A stretch of DNA of 35,442 nt from Bacteroidota bacterium (GTDB lineage: Bacteria > Bacteroidota > Bacteroidia > JABDFU01), in assembly GCA_013286805.1 (NCBI GenBank), contig JABDEY010000016.1:1-35442 (forward strand). Direction: 5' to 3'. Both the position numbers and the translations under genes were made by a program. Every line of letters starts with the position of its first letter. Position 1 is the stretch's first letter. Positions 24,451 through 34,818 of this stretch are shown here, one piece after another. The notes under the pieces are model-generated. The model was not told where the DNA came from, did no database searches, and saw only the letters and a list, made by a program, of their open reading frames with translations.

Positions 24451-24544
24451 AGCTCAGGTTTAACTATCAAAAGCTCAAGTTTACCGAAAAGAGGTTTGAC
24501 GTTTTAAAAGAGTTGCCAAATTAGTAACCGCGTTCAAGTTTAGC
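24451..24544. promoter_or_regulatory. repeated CARGTTTAnC motifs upstream of the poly-HAMP kinase
   Basis: AGCTCAGGTTTAAC (24451-24464) and AGCTCAAGTTTACC (24472-24485) are imperfect direct repeats 21 bp apart, two helical turns. Related copies are GAGGTTTGAC (24491-24500) and CAAGTTTAGC (24535-24544). Paired short direct repeats at this spacing are the usual binding pattern of LytTR regulators, and one is encoded at 11727. The link is inference. Confidence 0.4.
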
Positions 24545-24586
24545 CCGGGAAACCTTGTAAAAAAACCACCTTAATTACAGTTAATT

Positions 24587-27500
24587 ATGGAAACCACCTT
24601 ATCAAAAGAAACCCAGAAAAAGCATAGCGGAGAACAAAAGAAAATGGATCTGGATCTGGTAGATAACAGATTATTGTTCGAGGTATTAAACGAAGTGAAA
24701 AATGGAAATTTTTCTGTTCGGATGCCCATTGATCAGGTAGGACTTGCCGGTAAGATATGTGACACCCTGAATGATATTATCGAAATAAATGAGAAAATGA
24801 TGCTGGAATTTACCAAGGCCGGCAGCACAATTGGCAAGCAGGGAAAACTGACAGAACGTTTGGAGATTCCAAATGCAAGAGGAGCCTGGAGAAGCGGTGT
24901 AGATTCTTTAAATACCTTGATCTCCGACTTGGTACATCCCACCATTGAAATTGCGAATGTAATCAGCTCCGTGGCGAAAGGGAACTTATCCGAACAAATG
25001 CCCTTGGAGTTAGGGGGGCAGATGCTTCAGGGTGAATTTTTGAGAATCGCACGGGAGGTGAACGATATGGTGAAACAATTGAATTTGTTTTCAATGGAAG
25101 TAACCAGAGTGGCAAGGGAAGTTGGTTCTGAAGGAAAATTGGGAGGTCAGGCAAAAGTCAAGGAAGTATCAGGAGTCTGGAAGGATTTGACAGATTCGGT
25201 AAACCTGATGGGAAGTAACCTGACTGCACAGGTACGTAATATAGCTGAAGTGACGACGGCTGTTGCAAAAGGTGATTTGTCGAAAAAAATTACGGTCGAC
25301 GTAAAAGGGGAAATCCTCGAGCTGAAGAATACGATAAACACCATGGTGGACCAGTTGAATTCATTCTCTTCGGAAGTAACACGTGTGGCCCTGGAAGTTG
25401 GAACAGAGGGTAAACTGGGAGGACAGGCTCAGGTAAAAGGCGTTGCAGGTACCTGGAAGGATTTAACAGATTCTGTGAACCAGATGGCGAGTAACCTTAC
25501 TGGACAGGTGCGAAATATAGCGGAAGTAACCACGGCAGTTGCAAAGGGCGATTTGTCAAAGAAAATCACAGTGGATGTAAAGGGAGAAATTCTTGAATTA
25601 AAAGATACGATCAATACGATGGTGGATCAGCTGAATTCATTTGGTTCAGAAGTTACCCGTGTTGCATTGGAGGTCGGTACAGAAGGGAAATTGGGAGGAC
25701 AGGCTCAGGTAAAAGGCGTTGCCGGTACATGGAAAGATTTGACAGACTCCGTTAACCAGATGGCGAGCAATCTCACAGGTCAGGTTAGGAATATTGCAGA
25801 GGTAACTACCGCTGTGGCAAACGGAGATTTGTCAAGAAAAATTACGGTGGACGTAAAAGGAGAAATTCTCGAATTGAAAAACACCATTAATACAATGGTG
25901 GATCAGTTGAACTCCTTTGGTTCAGAAGTGACGCGTGTTGCAAGGGAAGTTGGTTCAGAAGGAAAACTGGGAGGACAGGCAACAGTGAAAGGCGTAGGAG
26001 GTGTATGGAAAGATTTGACCGATTCAGTAAACCAGATGGCGAGTAACCTGACAGCTCAGGTTCGTAATATTGCAGAAGTAACTACTGCTGTCGCCAATGG
26101 TGACTTGTCGAAAAAAATTACGGTTGACGTCCAGGGCGAAATTCTGGAGCTTAAAAAAACAATTAATACACTGGTTGACCAGCTGAACTCCTTTTCATCT
26201 GAAGTAACCCGGGTGGCATTGGAGGTTGGAACAGAAGGTAAATTGGGAGGTCAGGCAAAAGTAAAAGGAGTAGGTGGAGCCTGGAAAGATTTAACAGATT
26301 CTGTTAATCAAATGGCCAGTAACCTGACTTCTCAGGTCCGGAATATTGCCGAAGTAACAACAGCGGTGGCAAAGGGTGACTTATCACGCAAAATAACAGT
26401 TGACGTTAAAGGGGAAATTCTCGAATTAAAGGATACCATTAACACGATGGTTGACCAGCTGAACTCATTTGGTTCTGAAGTAACACGTGTGGCACGTGAG
26501 GTAGGTTCCGAAGGTAAGCTAGGTGGCCAGGCTCAGGTAAAAGGGGTTGCAGGTACCTGGAAGGATTTAACGGATTCGGTAAACCAGATGGCCGGGAACC
26601 TGACAGCACAGGTGCGAAATGTAGCAGAGGTGACAACAGCGGTTGCAAGAGGAGACTTATCTCGCAAAATTACGGTGGACGTTAAAGGAGAAATTCTTGA
26701 ATTAAAAAACACCATCAATACGATGGTGGATCAATTAAACTCATTTGGTTCAGAAGTAACCCGTGTGGCGCGTGAAGTAGGCTCAGAAGGTCAGTTAGGC
26801 GGGCAGGCGGATGTGCCAGGCGTTGGAGGGACCTGGAAGGACTTGACAGAATCGGTAAACAAAATGGCCAGTAACCTTACCGGGCAGGTGCGGAATATAG
26901 CCGAGGTAACTACTTCCGTTGCGAACGGTGACTTATCCCGTAAAATTGAAGTGGACGTCAAAGGCGAAATTCTTGAACTAAAAAACACCATTAACACAAT
27001 GGTTGACCAGCTTCGGGGATTTGTATCGGAAGTAACACGTGTAGCACGGGAGGTTGGAACGGAAGGAAAACTGGGAGGGCAGGCCAATGTGCCTGGTGTT
27101 GCAGGAACCTGGAAAGATTTGACTGACTCTGTTAACCAAATGGCAAGTAACCTCACCTCTCAGGTACGGAATATTGCAGACGTGGCCATAGCTGTTGCAA
27201 ATGGCGACATGTCAAAAAAAATAACGGTGGATGTACGTGGAGAAATTCTGCAGTTAAAGGAAACACTCAATACCATGGTGGATCAGCTTCGTGCATTTGC
27301 CTCCGAAGTAACACGCGTGGCACGTGAAGTAGGTACGGATGGGAAATTAGGAGGACAGGCATTTGTGCCTGGGGTAGCTGGAACCTGGAAAGATTTGACA
27401 GACTCCGTTAACCAGATGACGGGTAACCTGACTTCTCAGGTGCGTAATATTGCGGAAGTGACTAAGGCAGTAGCGGGTGGTGATTTATCCAAGAAGGTTA

Positions 27501-30500
27501 CAATTGACGTTAAAGGTGAAATTCTTGATCTGAAGAATACCATCAATACAATGGTCGATCAGCTTAACTCATTTGCTTCTGAGGTAACACGTGTTGCAAG
27601 AGAAGTGGGTACAGAAGGTATTCTTGGAGGCCAATCAGAAGTCCGTGGTGTGGCAGGAACCTGGAAAGATCTTACGGATTCGGTAAACATGATGGCCTCC
27701 AACCTTACCAGTCAGGTACGGGGAATCGCAAAAGTGGTTACATCCGTTGCAACAGGAAACTTAAAGCAAAAATTATCCATCAATGCGAAAGGAGAGGTAG
27801 CTCAGTTAACAGAAACAATCAATGAAATGATTGATACACTTGCGCTCTTTGCTGATCAGGTAACAACCGTGGCTCGTGAAGTGGGCGTCGATGGAAAATT
27901 AGGAGGTCAGGCCAATGTTCCCGGCACTTCCGGTATATGGAAAAACCTGACAGAAAACGTAAATCAGTTAGCAGAAAACCTGACAACACAGGTAAGAGCT
28001 ATTTCTGAAGTAGCCTCTGCGGTTACAAAAGGCGACTTGACACGCTCTATCAGCGTGGATGCAAAAGGAGAAGTGGAAGCATTAAAAGATACCATCAATC
28101 AGATGATATCCAATTTAAAACAAACTACCCTGCGCAATCAGGAACAGGATTGGTTAAAATCGAACCTCGCCAAATTTACCCAGATGCTTCAGGGACAAAA
28201 AGATTTGAACACCGTTACCAAGCGTATTCTTTCAGAGCTTGCCCAGGTGGTTTCCATTAATTTCGGTGCATTCTATATTTTCCAGGACGATTCAAAATTA
28301 AAATTATTCACCTCCTACGCCTTCAAAGGAGAAAATTCTATTTCTTCGGAGTTTGCATTAGGGGAAGGATTAATTGGTCAGTGTGCACTGGAGAAGGAAC
28401 GAATCCTGATTACAGCCCCATCCGATTATGTGAAAATCAGCTCAAGTCTGGGAGAGTCCAAACCAACTAACCTGATTGTTCTGCCCGTTCTTTTTGAAAC
28501 AAAAGTAAAGGCAGTCATTGAACTGGCTTCTTTCGGTCAATTCAGTGAAACTCATCTGGACTTTCTGGAACAGCTGACTGAAAGTATCGGTATTGTATTG
28601 AACACCGTTGAAACAAATACCAAAACACAGGAACTTCTGGCGCAATCACAATCATTGGCAGGTGAACTAAAAACCCAGCAGGGAGAATTAAGAAGAACCA
28701 ATGAAGAACTGGAAGACAAGGCACTATTGCTTGTAAAACAAAAGGACGAGTTGGAACAAAAGAACAAAGAAATTGAAGATGCCAGTAAATCGTTGGAAGA
28801 AAAGGCCGAACAACTTACCCTTACTTCAAAATACAAATCTGAGTTTCTGGCAAATATGTCACATGAGCTCAGAACCCCCCTTAATAGTTTATTAATTCTG
28901 GCTCAGCAATTGTTTGAAAACCATGAAGGGAATCTTACTGAAAAACAGATTGGTTTTGCAAAAACAATTCACTCCTGTGGAGATGACCTAATTCAGCTGA
29001 TTAATGATATTCTGGACCTGTCGAAAATCGAATCCGGATTTATTTCAACAGATTTTGTTCCGATCCGTTTTACAGAAATATCATCCTTTGTAGAGTCCAC
29101 ATTCAAGCACATTTCAGAATCCAAAAACCTGAAATTCGTTATTGAAGTACAAAAAAATCTGCCTGAAAAAATAGAAACGGATTTACAGCGATTAAATCAG
29201 GTTTTAAAAAATCTGTTATCTAATGCCTTTAAATTCACTGAAAAGGGAGAGGTAAAGTTGAGTATTTACAAAGCTCAGAAAAACTGGAAAACAAAAAATG
29301 TAAACCTCGATTCAGCAAAAACAGTCATTGCCTTTGCTATCAGTGATACCGGTATTGGAATCTCCAAGGATAAGCAAAACATTATTTTCGAAGCATTTCA
29401 GCAGGCCGAAGGATCAACAAGCCGCAAATATGGAGGAACAGGTCTGGGTTTATCGATCAGCAGGGGATTGGCCGACTTGTTAGGTGGTTCTATAGAATTG
29501 GAAAGTCAGCTGGAGCAGGGAAGTGTATTCACATTGTTTTTACCGCTTGACTACGTTCCCGCAAAAAACAAGATGGAAGGAGTACAAGGGCAATTACAAA
29601 ACCTGAAAGAGCTGGAATCTTCAACTATTTCTAACGTCACTGTTACGGCGAAAGGTGAAATAAAGGATTTGAATTTTATCAATGAAATGATCAACGAAAC
29701 AGGAGATGACCGCAGCAATATTCTTGCGAATGACAGGGTGCTTTTAGTTGTAGAAGATGATTTAAGATTTGGGAAAATCATGATTGAGAAAGCGCATCAG
29801 TCAGGATTGAAGGTAATAATGGCAATCAATTATGGAGAAGTATTTGAATTTGCCATCAAATATAAACCTGTCGCCGTTACATTGGACATTAAACTACCCG
29901 ATGCCAGTGGCTGGAAAATACTTGACCTGTTCAAAAGTGATCTTAACCTCCGGCATATACCCATCCACCTCATCTCAGGTGAGGAAAACAGGTCATTGGC
30001 AATCAAAAGGGGAGCAAAAGGTTTTCTTTTAAAGCCTCTTAAAACGAAGACACTGAACAACCTGTTTACCGGAATTATAAAGTTCAATTCAAAAAAGATG
30101 AAGAATCTTTTACTGGTAGAAGATAATCCAATGGATTCTTCCAATATTATTAAGATGCTGGAACATGAAGCAATTAAAATAACACTTTCACGTACTGGGA
30201 GTGCCGCGATGAAACAATTGAGGAGTAAACAGTTCGACTGTGTGATTTTGGATTATACATTACCGGATACTACGGCAATGGAATTATTAAGGATGATAGA
30301 TCAAAAGCATTCAGAGGAAATAACACCTGTAATTGTATATTCTGCAAAAGAATTTACCGCAAAAGAAGCTACACAGTTAAAGCAGCTTGCAAACAGTATC
30401 ATGCTTAAGGATGTGAATTCCCTGGAACGCCTGCTGGAAGAAACGGTTATGCATTTGCACTTAGAACACAAAGCCCTTCAACCGGCCAAGCGTAAGATCA

Positions 30501-30907
30501 TTGAAAATATCAGGATTCAAGAGGATGTTCTGGCAGGCAAAAATGTTCTCATTGTTGACGATGACGTAAGAAACCTTTTTGCTTTAACTACGGCTTTTGA
30601 ACGGTACAAAATGAATGTCCTGACTGCAGAAAGTGGCAAGGAAGCAATTCATCTGCTGGATGAACATGAAACTGTGGATATTGTTCTGATGGATATCATG
30701 ATGCCCGAAATGGACGGTTATGAAACCACCCAGAAAATCCGCCGGGAGACTAAAAACAGTGGACTTCCTATAATCGCTGTCACCGCAAAGGCTATGAAAG
30801 GTGACAGACAAAAATGTATTGACGCCGGTGCTTCCGATTATATAACCAAGCCGGTAAAGGTAGATCAGTTATTATCGCTTATGCGTTTATGGTTATACAG
30901 AAAATAG
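24587..30907 (+). CDS. giant soluble poly-HAMP hybrid histidine kinase (HAMP array-GAF-HisKA-HATPase-REC-REC-REC)
   Basis: The protein has 2106 residues and no signal or membrane helix. Two divergent HAMP-like units (to about residue 170) precede eleven near-identical 92-residue units (about 171-1174). Each pairs a canonical HAMP ('[18 protein letters not shown]') with a divergent one ('[12 protein letters not shown]...GTWKDL'). Then come GAF (about 1185-1345), a coiled coil, HisKA with H1426 in '[10 protein letters not shown]', HATPase ('[10 protein letters not shown]', 'DTGIGI', 'GTGLGLSI') and receivers with D1767, D1889 and D2036. The layout recalls fungal group III (Nik1-type) kinases, where HAMP repeats sense osmotic or cell-wall stress. 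Two signalling genes follow in the same operon. Confidence 0.95.
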   Translation: METTLSKETQKKHSGEQKKMDLDLVDNRLLFEVLNEVKNGNFSVRMPIDQVGLAGKICDTLNDIIEINEKMMLEFTKAGSTIGKQGKLTERLEIPNARGAWRSGVDSLNTLISDLVHPTIEIANVISSVAKGNLSEQMPLELGGQMLQGEFLRIAREVNDMVKQLNLFSMEVTRVAREVGSEGKLGGQAKVKEVSGVWKDLTDSVNLMGSNLTAQVRNIAEVTTAVAKGDLSKKITVDVKGEILELKNTINTMVDQLNSFSSEVTRVALEVGTEGKLGGQAQVKGVAGTWKDLTDSVNQMASNLTGQVRNIAEVTTAVAKGDLSKKITVDVKGEILELKDTINTMVDQLNSFGSEVTRVALEVGTEGKLGGQAQVKGVAGTWKDLTDSVNQMASNLTGQVRNIAEVTTAVANGDLSRKITVDVKGEILELKNTINTMVDQLNSFGSEVTRVAREVGSEGKLGGQATVKGVGGVWKDLTDSVNQMASNLTAQVRNIAEVTTAVANGDLSKKITVDVQGEILELKKTINTLVDQLNSFSSEVTRVALEVGTEGKLGGQAKVKGVGGAWKDLTDSVNQMASNLTSQVRNIAEVTTAVAKGDLSRKITVDVKGEILELKDTINTMVDQLNSFGSEVTRVAREVGSEGKLGGQAQVKGVAGTWKDLTDSVNQMAGNLTAQVRNVAEVTTAVARGDLSRKITVDVKGEILELKNTINTMVDQLNSFGSEVTRVAREVGSEGQLGGQADVPGVGGTWKDLTESVNKMASNLTGQVRNIAEVTTSVANGDLSRKIEVDVKGEILELKNTINTMVDQLRGFVSEVTRVAREVGTEGKLGGQANVPGVAGTWKDLTDSVNQMASNLTSQVRNIADVAIAVANGDMSKKITVDVRGEILQLKETLNTMVDQLRAFASEVTRVAREVGTDGKLGGQAFVPGVAGTWKDLTDSVNQMTGNLTSQVRNIAEVTKAVAGGDLSKKVTIDVKGEILDLKNTINTMVDQLNSFASEVTRVAREVGTEGILGGQSEVRGVAGTWKDLTDSVNMMASNLTSQVRGIAKVVTSVATGNLKQKLSINAKGEVAQLTETINEMIDTLALFADQVTTVAREVGVDGKLGGQANVPGTSGIWKNLTENVNQLAENLTTQVRAISEVASAVTKGDLTRSISVDAKGEVEALKDTINQMISNLKQTTLRNQEQDWLKSNLAKFTQMLQGQKDLNTVTKRILSELAQVVSINFGAFYIFQDDSKLKLFTSYAFKGENSISSEFALGEGLIGQCALEKERILITAPSDYVKISSSLGESKPTNLIVLPVLFETKVKAVIELASFGQFSETHLDFLEQLTESIGIVLNTVETNTKTQELLAQSQSLAGELKTQQGELRRTNEELEDKALLLVKQKDELEQKNKEIEDASKSLEEKAEQLTLTSKYKSEFLANMSHELRTPLNSLLILAQQLFENHEGNLTEKQIGFAKTIHSCGDDLIQLINDILDLSKIESGFISTDFVPIRFTEISSFVESTFKHISESKNLKFVIEVQKNLPEKIETDLQRLNQVLKNLLSNAFKFTEKGEVKLSIYKAQKNWKTKNVNLDSAKTVIAFAISDTGIGISKDKQNIIFEAFQQAEGSTSRKYGGTGLGLSISRGLADLLGGSIELESQLEQGSVFTLFLPLDYVPAKNKMEGVQGQLQNLKELESSTISNVTVTAKGEIKDLNFINEMINETGDDRSNILANDRVLLVVEDDLRFGKIMIEKAHQSGLKVIMAINYGEVFEFAIKYKPVAVTLDIKLPDASGWKILDLFKSDLNLRHIPIHLISGEENRSLAIKRGAKGFLLKPLKTKTLNNLFTGIIKFNSKKMKNLLLVEDNPMDSSNIIKMLEHEAIKITLSRTGSAAMKQLRSKQFDCVILDYTLPDTTAMELLRMIDQKHSEEITPVIVYSAKEFTAKEATQLKQLANSIMLKDVNSLERLLEETVMHLHLEHKALQPAKRKIIENIRIQEDVLAGKNVLIVDDDVRNLFALTTAFERYKMNVLTAESGKEAIHLLDEHETVDIVLMDIMMPEMDGYETTQKIRRETKNSGLPIIAVTAKAMKGDRQKCIDAGASDYITKPVKVDQLLSLMRLWLYRK
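25097..28110 (+). repeat. coding tandem repeat, 276-bp unit, about eleven copies
   Basis: The 92-codon HAMP-pair unit of the giant kinase recurs with an exact 276-bp period (for example the QVRNIAEV codons near 25229, 25505 and 25781). Inner copies share long identical stretches of protein and much of the DNA, while the first and the last two are more divergent. This is the pattern of unequal exchange or gene conversion inside the array. Copy number may vary among strains and be mis-assembled from short reads. Confidence 0.85.
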
Positions 30908-30929
30908 AGGTGACTGAAAATAGAGTTGT

Positions 30930-32204
30930 ATGTCTGAAATAAAAATATTATTAGTAGATGACCGCCCGGATAATCTGCTATCCATTGAAACCATTCTTGC
31001 ATCAGAAGGGTATCGTTTTATAAAAGCAAATTCCGGAAGGGAAGCGTTAAAAACCCTCTTGAAAGACCAGGACTTCAATCTGATTTTAATGGATGTAAAA
31101 ATGCCTGGATTGTCCGGGTTTGAGACAGCCTCCCTTATTTACGAGAGGAACAAACTCAGGCATATTCCGGTCATTTTCATTACAGCCTATAATTACAGTG
31201 AAGAAAAAGTCTATCAGGGATATAAATCAGGAGCTGTTGACTATATCTATAAACCAATAAATCCACAACTGTTAAAAGCCAAGGTTGCAGTATTTATTGA
31301 TCTTTATCAAAAGAATCATCAACTGGTGCTTCAGGAGCAGACGCTCGTATCAATAAATAAAAATCTGGCCAATGAGATTCAGGAACGAAAAAATTCAGAG
31401 GAGGAAATCAAAAAACTAAATGGCCGCTTAGTTGAAAATATTGAACAGCTAAAAGAGGCCAACTCTGAATTGGCAAGATTTGCCTATGTCGCTTCACATG
31501 ATTTGCAGGAACCATTGAGGAAAATTCAGACATATGGAGACCTGTTGAGAGTTAAATACAATAAGATCATTGATGAGCAGGGGCAGAATTACATTGAACG
31601 TATTCAGAACAGCTCGTCACGGTTGCAAAATTTAATTAAAGATATTTTGTCCTATTCCCGTTTGTCGGAAAATATGGAAAACTATGCAAAATCCAATTTG
31701 AATTCCATATTGAATGAAATACTGACAGATCTCGAATTTAAAATTCAGGAGTCAGGCGCGAAAATAAAAATCACTAAACTCCCTGAGTTATTTGTTAACC
31801 CAGGTCAGATCAGGCAGGTGTTTCAGAATATTATTGGAAATGCCTTGAAGTTTGCACGCAAAGGAGTTCCCCCGAAAATAAGTATTAGTTATGATATAAG
31901 TGAAAAGTCTGACCCGCCTCAGTCCTATTGCAATATTTATGTGCAGGATAATGGTATAGGTTTTGATGATGTTTATTCAGAACAGATATTCAACCTGTTT
32001 AAAAGACTAAATGACAGTTCAGTATATGAAGGTACTGGTATCGGCCTTGCCATTTGTAAAAAAATTACTGAGCAGCACAAAGGCTTTATTACAGCAAAGA
32101 GTAAACTAAATGAAGGCTCCGTATTTATTGTATCCTTACCCTTAAGTCATGTTGGAAAAAAAAGCAACTCAGCAAAACAAAAAGCTGAGAATACTTATAG
32201 TTGA
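30930..32204 (+). CDS. soluble REC-histidine kinase
   Basis: The protein has 424 residues. The N-terminal receiver has 'LLVDDRPDNL' (D10/D11), D55 ('LMDVKMPGLSG') and 'IYKPINPQLL'. A coiled coil (about 130-175) leads to HisKA with H190 in '[10 protein letters not shown]' and HATPase ('NIIGNALKFA', 'DNGIGF', '[12 protein letters not shown]'). It has no PAS or membrane domain, so its input is probably phosphorylation of its own receiver. It starts 22 nt after the poly-HAMP kinase, whose 'DDVRNL'-type C-terminal receiver resembles this one. The next receiver gene overlaps it by 56 nt. Confidence 0.93.
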   Translation: MSEIKILLVDDRPDNLLSIETILASEGYRFIKANSGREALKTLLKDQDFNLILMDVKMPGLSGFETASLIYERNKLRHIPVIFITAYNYSEEKVYQGYKSGAVDYIYKPINPQLLKAKVAVFIDLYQKNHQLVLQEQTLVSINKNLANEIQERKNSEEEIKKLNGRLVENIEQLKEANSELARFAYVASHDLQEPLRKIQTYGDLLRVKYNKIIDEQGQNYIERIQNSSSRLQNLIKDILSYSRLSENMENYAKSNLNSILNEILTDLEFKIQESGAKIKITKLPELFVNPGQIRQVFQNIIGNALKFARKGVPPKISISYDISEKSDPPQSYCNIYVQDNGIGFDDVYSEQIFNLFKRLNDSSVYEGTGIGLAICKKITEQHKGFITAKSKLNEGSVFIVSLPLSHVGKKSNSAKQKAENTYS

Positions 32205-32610
32205 CGACGATATTGACGACAGGCAATTAATTGGCCTTGCCTTTAAAGAGGCAAACCTTGGTCATACAATTGACTTTGCAAGGAGCGGGGAAGATTTAAT
32301 GGTTCACCTTCATCAATTGCAAAAATCCGGGAAAATTGATCAACTGCCTGACTTGATTTTGTTGGATCTGAACATGCCAAATAAAGATGGCCGTGTTGTC
32401 CTGAAGGAAATAAGATCAGACGCAAATCTGAGCAAACTGAATATTATGATCCTCTCAACCACTATATCCAGTGAAGATTACAAGTACATATCAGGTTTGG
32501 GAGTTACCAAATTCATTACCAAACCTTGCGGTTTTTATGAATTAGTAGACATCATAAGAGAAGTAGGCGAGGAATTGATGAAGATATATCCTCAGATGAA
32601 AGAGCCATAA
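32149..32610 (+). CDS. single-domain response regulator, Rcp1-like
   Basis: The receiver has 153 residues with 'ILIVDDDIDDRQLI' (D19-D21), D73 in 'LLDLNMPNKDG', 'ILSTT' and 'ITKPCGFYEL'. The start ATG 32149 lies inside the preceding kinase gene (56-nt overlap), so translation is probably coupled. A later start would cut into the first receiver strand. It is the likely acceptor for the REC-kinase and the last gene of the poly-HAMP operon. Confidence 0.92.
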   Translation: MLEKKATQQNKKLRILIVDDDIDDRQLIGLAFKEANLGHTIDFARSGEDLMVHLHQLQKSGKIDQLPDLILLDLNMPNKDGRVVLKEIRSDANLSKLNIMILSTTISSEDYKYISGLGVTKFITKPCGFYELVDIIREVGEELMKIYPQMKEP

Positions 32611-32717
32611 GCCAATGGCTTACCAAACAGAAACAAAAAACGGATAGTCGCATTTTATTACCTTCGCTGCAAAATAGTATAAAAAATACCCGGTTTGTTG
32701 TAAGTCTTGGTCTTTTG

Positions 32718-32743
32718 TTACTTTTGGATTAAGCCAAGAGTAA
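32718..32743. other. imperfect hairpin in the intergenic region after the signalling operon
   Basis: TTACTTTTGG (32718-32727) pairs with CCAAGAGTAA (32734-32743) over 10 positions, one of them G-U as RNA, with a 6-nt loop. It lies about 110 nt after the last signalling gene and about 80 nt before the next gene. It could be a terminator or one of the GTTACTTTT-type palindromes often seen in Bacteroidota intergenic DNA. Confidence 0.35.
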
Positions 32744-32824
32744 GACACACCATCACATTCCACCAAAGAGCTTGTCTTTTTATGAATTATTTTATAAATT
32801 AGTTCGAAATCAAAATACGAAATC

Positions 32825-33154
32825 ATGAAACTCCTCTATTTTACTTTAGCTTTATTTGTTTCAGTAATTGCTAATGGCTCTCGTGCCTTTGCGTCTAAAG
32901 ATGCCACTATCACTCCGATTCATGCAGTTGCAGTTGCGCCGGCCAAAGAAGTAGCAGAAACCTCTAATCATGCAACTATTGCTGATGAGAAGTCGGATCT
33001 GAAAAGGAAAGATGAGAAGACGGACAATAAAAAAGCTAAACGCTATAGAGGAGATAATAGCACAAAGAGAGTTATAATTATTGCTGCAATTGCAATTGCA
33101 GCAGTAGCCATTATTATTTACGTAGTTGCTTCTGCCTCGACCACAAAGAATTAG
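32825..33154 (+). CDS. small exported protein with C-terminal membrane helix, unknown function
   Basis: The protein has 109 residues. A signal peptide ('LLYFTLALFVSVIANGSRAFA') is followed by a charged Lys/Asp/Glu-rich middle (about 50-80) and a hydrophobic helix ('VIIIAAIAIAAVAIIIYVVA', about 82-102) near the end. No family is recognised. Similar short proteins with a signal peptide and a C-terminal hydrophobic helix are common in Bacteroidota. Confidence 0.6.
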   Translation: MKLLYFTLALFVSVIANGSRAFASKDATITPIHAVAVAPAKEVAETSNHATIADEKSDLKRKDEKTDNKKAKRYRGDNSTKRVIIIAAIAIAAVAIIIYVVASASTTKN

Positions 33155-33269
33155 AGTATAATTCTGTTGGAGCGGAAGACTGTTGCAAAAGCGAACCTTT
33201 TTTGAAGAAGCTGCTTTGGCTTTGTAAGCCCTTACCACCGTTCTGACGGTGTGCCTTTCTTTTGCCTTG

Positions 33270-33596
33270 ATGCATGTAAAGATTGATTTAATTTACTATA
33301 ATCCAAACCTAAAAGGCGCACAGTGGTCTCAAATTTTTACACATAATGGGAAATCTTCATTTGATGGCGATGTGCAAGATTATCCATTCTATTACGGTAA
33401 GGATTTTATGCAAAGGCATATTCACGAAAACTCAATTACATTTTTTGATAACCCCCAATGGAGTGAAGATGGGTCTTTTAGATTTGCCCTCTATGCATAT
33501 AAGGCTCCGAATATTTTATTTTCACTCACTTACGGTTATGATTATAATAATGGAACTGTTACTAAAATTCCAATACAAATTTGGCGCATCCATTAA
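33270..33596 (+). CDS. hypothetical protein, possibly truncated
   Basis: From ATG 33270 the product is 108 residues; GTG 33249 would add seven. The composition is protein-like, rich in Tyr, Phe and Asp ('DVQDYPFYYGKDFM', 'FALYAYKAPNIL'), and clearly better than the overlapping alternative frame at 33346. I recognise no domain, signal peptide or membrane helix. The abrupt beginning suggests it may be the C-terminal part of a longer ancestral gene. Confidence 0.45.
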   Translation: MHVKIDLIYYNPNLKGAQWSQIFTHNGKSSFDGDVQDYPFYYGKDFMQRHIHENSITFFDNPQWSEDGSFRFALYAYKAPNILFSLTYGYDYNNGTVTKIPIQIWRIH

Positions 33597-33615
33597 TTTA
33601 CTTGATAACTAATAT

Positions 33616-34143
33616 ATGAATACCATATTGAAGAGGGTTTTACTTTGCCTACTTGCTTTTTGCTTTATTAATCAATGCAAACAAAATAAGCGGAAAGAAG
33701 GCCCACTATTAATAGATGTCAATGTGAATTCTCATTTGGATTCATGCACTTACACCTACACTCATGATAAATATTTTTGTGATTCTGTTAGCCTTGATTT
33801 ATTTAATAACACTGACACAGCATTTAGTTTTTGGGTAATGAAATGCTCTTGGGAACGGAATTGGATTTCCAATTGTGATTCAATTTGCGTGGCTCCGAAT
33901 AATTGTTTTGGTGATTACCCTTATTTATTTAAAATTCAGCCTAAACAAACAAAAACATTTAAAGGAATTCTTGCATTTAAGGAACATGAGATAAAGCTAG
34001 ACAAAGAAATTTATCAATTAGGTTTTGTTTTAATAATGGATGGTGAGTTATCAAGAGACAGAGATTTTGATAAAGTGTTGAACGAAAAAATAAAAAATAA
34101 AAGGGATATAATTTGGAGCAATTTTTTTGGCTTTAAAAAATAA
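33616..34143 (+). CDS. putative lipoprotein, unknown function
   Basis: The protein has 175 residues. It opens with a basic-hydrophobic leader ('ILKRVLLCLLAFCFINQC'), and the Cys that ends that stretch could be a lipidation site, though 'INQC' is a poor lipobox. The mature part is polar with several Cys residues ('CTYTYTHDKYFC', 'CSWERNWISNCDSICV'), which could form disulfides. No family is recognised. It follows the preceding ORF by 19 nt. Confidence 0.55.
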   Translation: MNTILKRVLLCLLAFCFINQCKQNKRKEGPLLIDVNVNSHLDSCTYTYTHDKYFCDSVSLDLFNNTDTAFSFWVMKCSWERNWISNCDSICVAPNNCFGDYPYLFKIQPKQTKTFKGILAFKEHEIKLDKEIYQLGFVLIMDGELSRDRDFDKVLNEKIKNKRDIIWSNFFGFKK

Positions 34144-34251
34144 ATTGCCGGCATGGGGTTTGAGATAGTATGAATTTTTTCATTGAGATACCTTCCATTA
34201 ACAAGAGAGAAATCAAAAAGGAAACATAGACTTACTCTGTAAAATTTAGAT

Positions 34252-34320
34252 TTATCTTACAAATGCCACAAACCCTTCTTTCTTCACTTCTGAACCGTCT
34301 ACCGTTTTGGAGGGCGCTAC
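34252..34320 (-). pseudogene. 3' end remnant of a type IX secretion C-terminal sorting domain gene
   Basis: The minus strand reads 'KTVDGSEVKKEGFVAFVR' and then TAA (34252-34254). This matches the end of gliding-type (type B) sorting domains, and the remnant at 34819-35010 ends 'MINGSLVTKEGFVALLR'. The two share the DNA stretch GCCACAAACCCTTCTTTC on the plus strand. Upstream of about 34320 the similarity stops and no conserved 'NRWG' motif is seen, so only the last about 20 codons survive. The listed left end is the stop; the right end is approximate. Confidence 0.55.
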
Positions 34321-34370
34321 AGTCCGCTATATAAAGCAGGTTTTGGATTAGCAGATTTTCATAAAATAAA

Positions 34371-34787
34371 ATGAGAAAAAATTCCGTACTAATTTTGAAA
34401 TTTATTATTCTGGCATTTGCCATAGCTAGTTGTCAAAGATTTAATCACGATGAGAAAATAACCGGAAGATATCATCTGGTGTCTATTGATGTTGCTGAAG
34501 ACATGGCTTTGAGTTATAAATTGGACAATGAAGACTACTTAGGAATAGTTAACGAGACTGTTTTTGCTGTTGGCTATTGTGATAAATATATTATTGCTAT
34601 GCAACACCCTTCGAATAAGCGGAAAATTATTCAATATTTTATTGCTCCTATTTATGATGTATATACTTTGTCTCCTGAGAAGGGGGTAATTGGTCCCCTA
34701 ACTTTAGAACATTTTAATGAAAAGCGGAAAGAGTTAAATATACCCGACAACGTTACTTTTACAAAAGTGATTGAAGATTTAAAATAG
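34371..34787 (+). CDS. putative lipoprotein (DUF3997-like, tentative)
   Basis: The protein has 138 residues with a lipoprotein signal ('ILAFAIASC', Cys21). The mature domain has 'GRYHLVSIDVAEDMALSYKL', 'VFAVGYCDKYIIAMQHP' and 'GPLTLEHFNEKRKELNIPD'. These recall the DUF3997 pattern of small lipoproteins, although this is from memory. It is flanked on both sides by remnants of type IX sorting-domain genes, so it sits in a rearranged region. Confidence 0.6.
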   Translation: MRKNSVLILKFIILAFAIASCQRFNHDEKITGRYHLVSIDVAEDMALSYKLDNEDYLGIVNETVFAVGYCDKYIIAMQHPSNKRKIIQYFIAPIYDVYTLSPEKGVIGPLTLEHFNEKRKELNIPDNVTFTKVIEDLK

Positions 34788-34818
34788 CGTTGGGGGACTT
34801 CAATAGTAATTCATTCAT

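Noticed and set aside
24733-27156. Several antisense open frames of 60-121 codons across the giant kinase
   Set aside because: They recur with the 276-bp repeat as mirror frames of the HAMP units and have no start signals or family resemblance.
25097-28110. Regular repeats that could suggest a CRISPR-like or satellite array
   Set aside because: The period is 276 bp, entirely in frame, and every unit encodes a HAMP pair; there are no spacers.
32609-32621. AAGCC-AAT-GGCTT hairpin at the end of the signalling operon as a terminator
   Set aside because: A 5-bp stem with a 3-nt loop and no T-run is too weak to call.
32620-32826. Minus-strand frame of 68 codons after the signalling operon
   Set aside because: It reads through the hairpin at 32718-32743, has no recognisable domain, and lies where the plus-strand gene's upstream region should be.
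33346-33612. Alternative plus-strand frame of 88 codons overlapping the 33270 gene
   Set aside because: Its composition is rich in Ile, Leu and Met without pattern, while the overlapping frame reads like a folded protein.
34232-34423. Minus-strand frame of 63 codons
   Set aside because: The sorting-domain remnant on this strand is in a different frame; this frame has no similarity and crosses the start of the 34371 gene.
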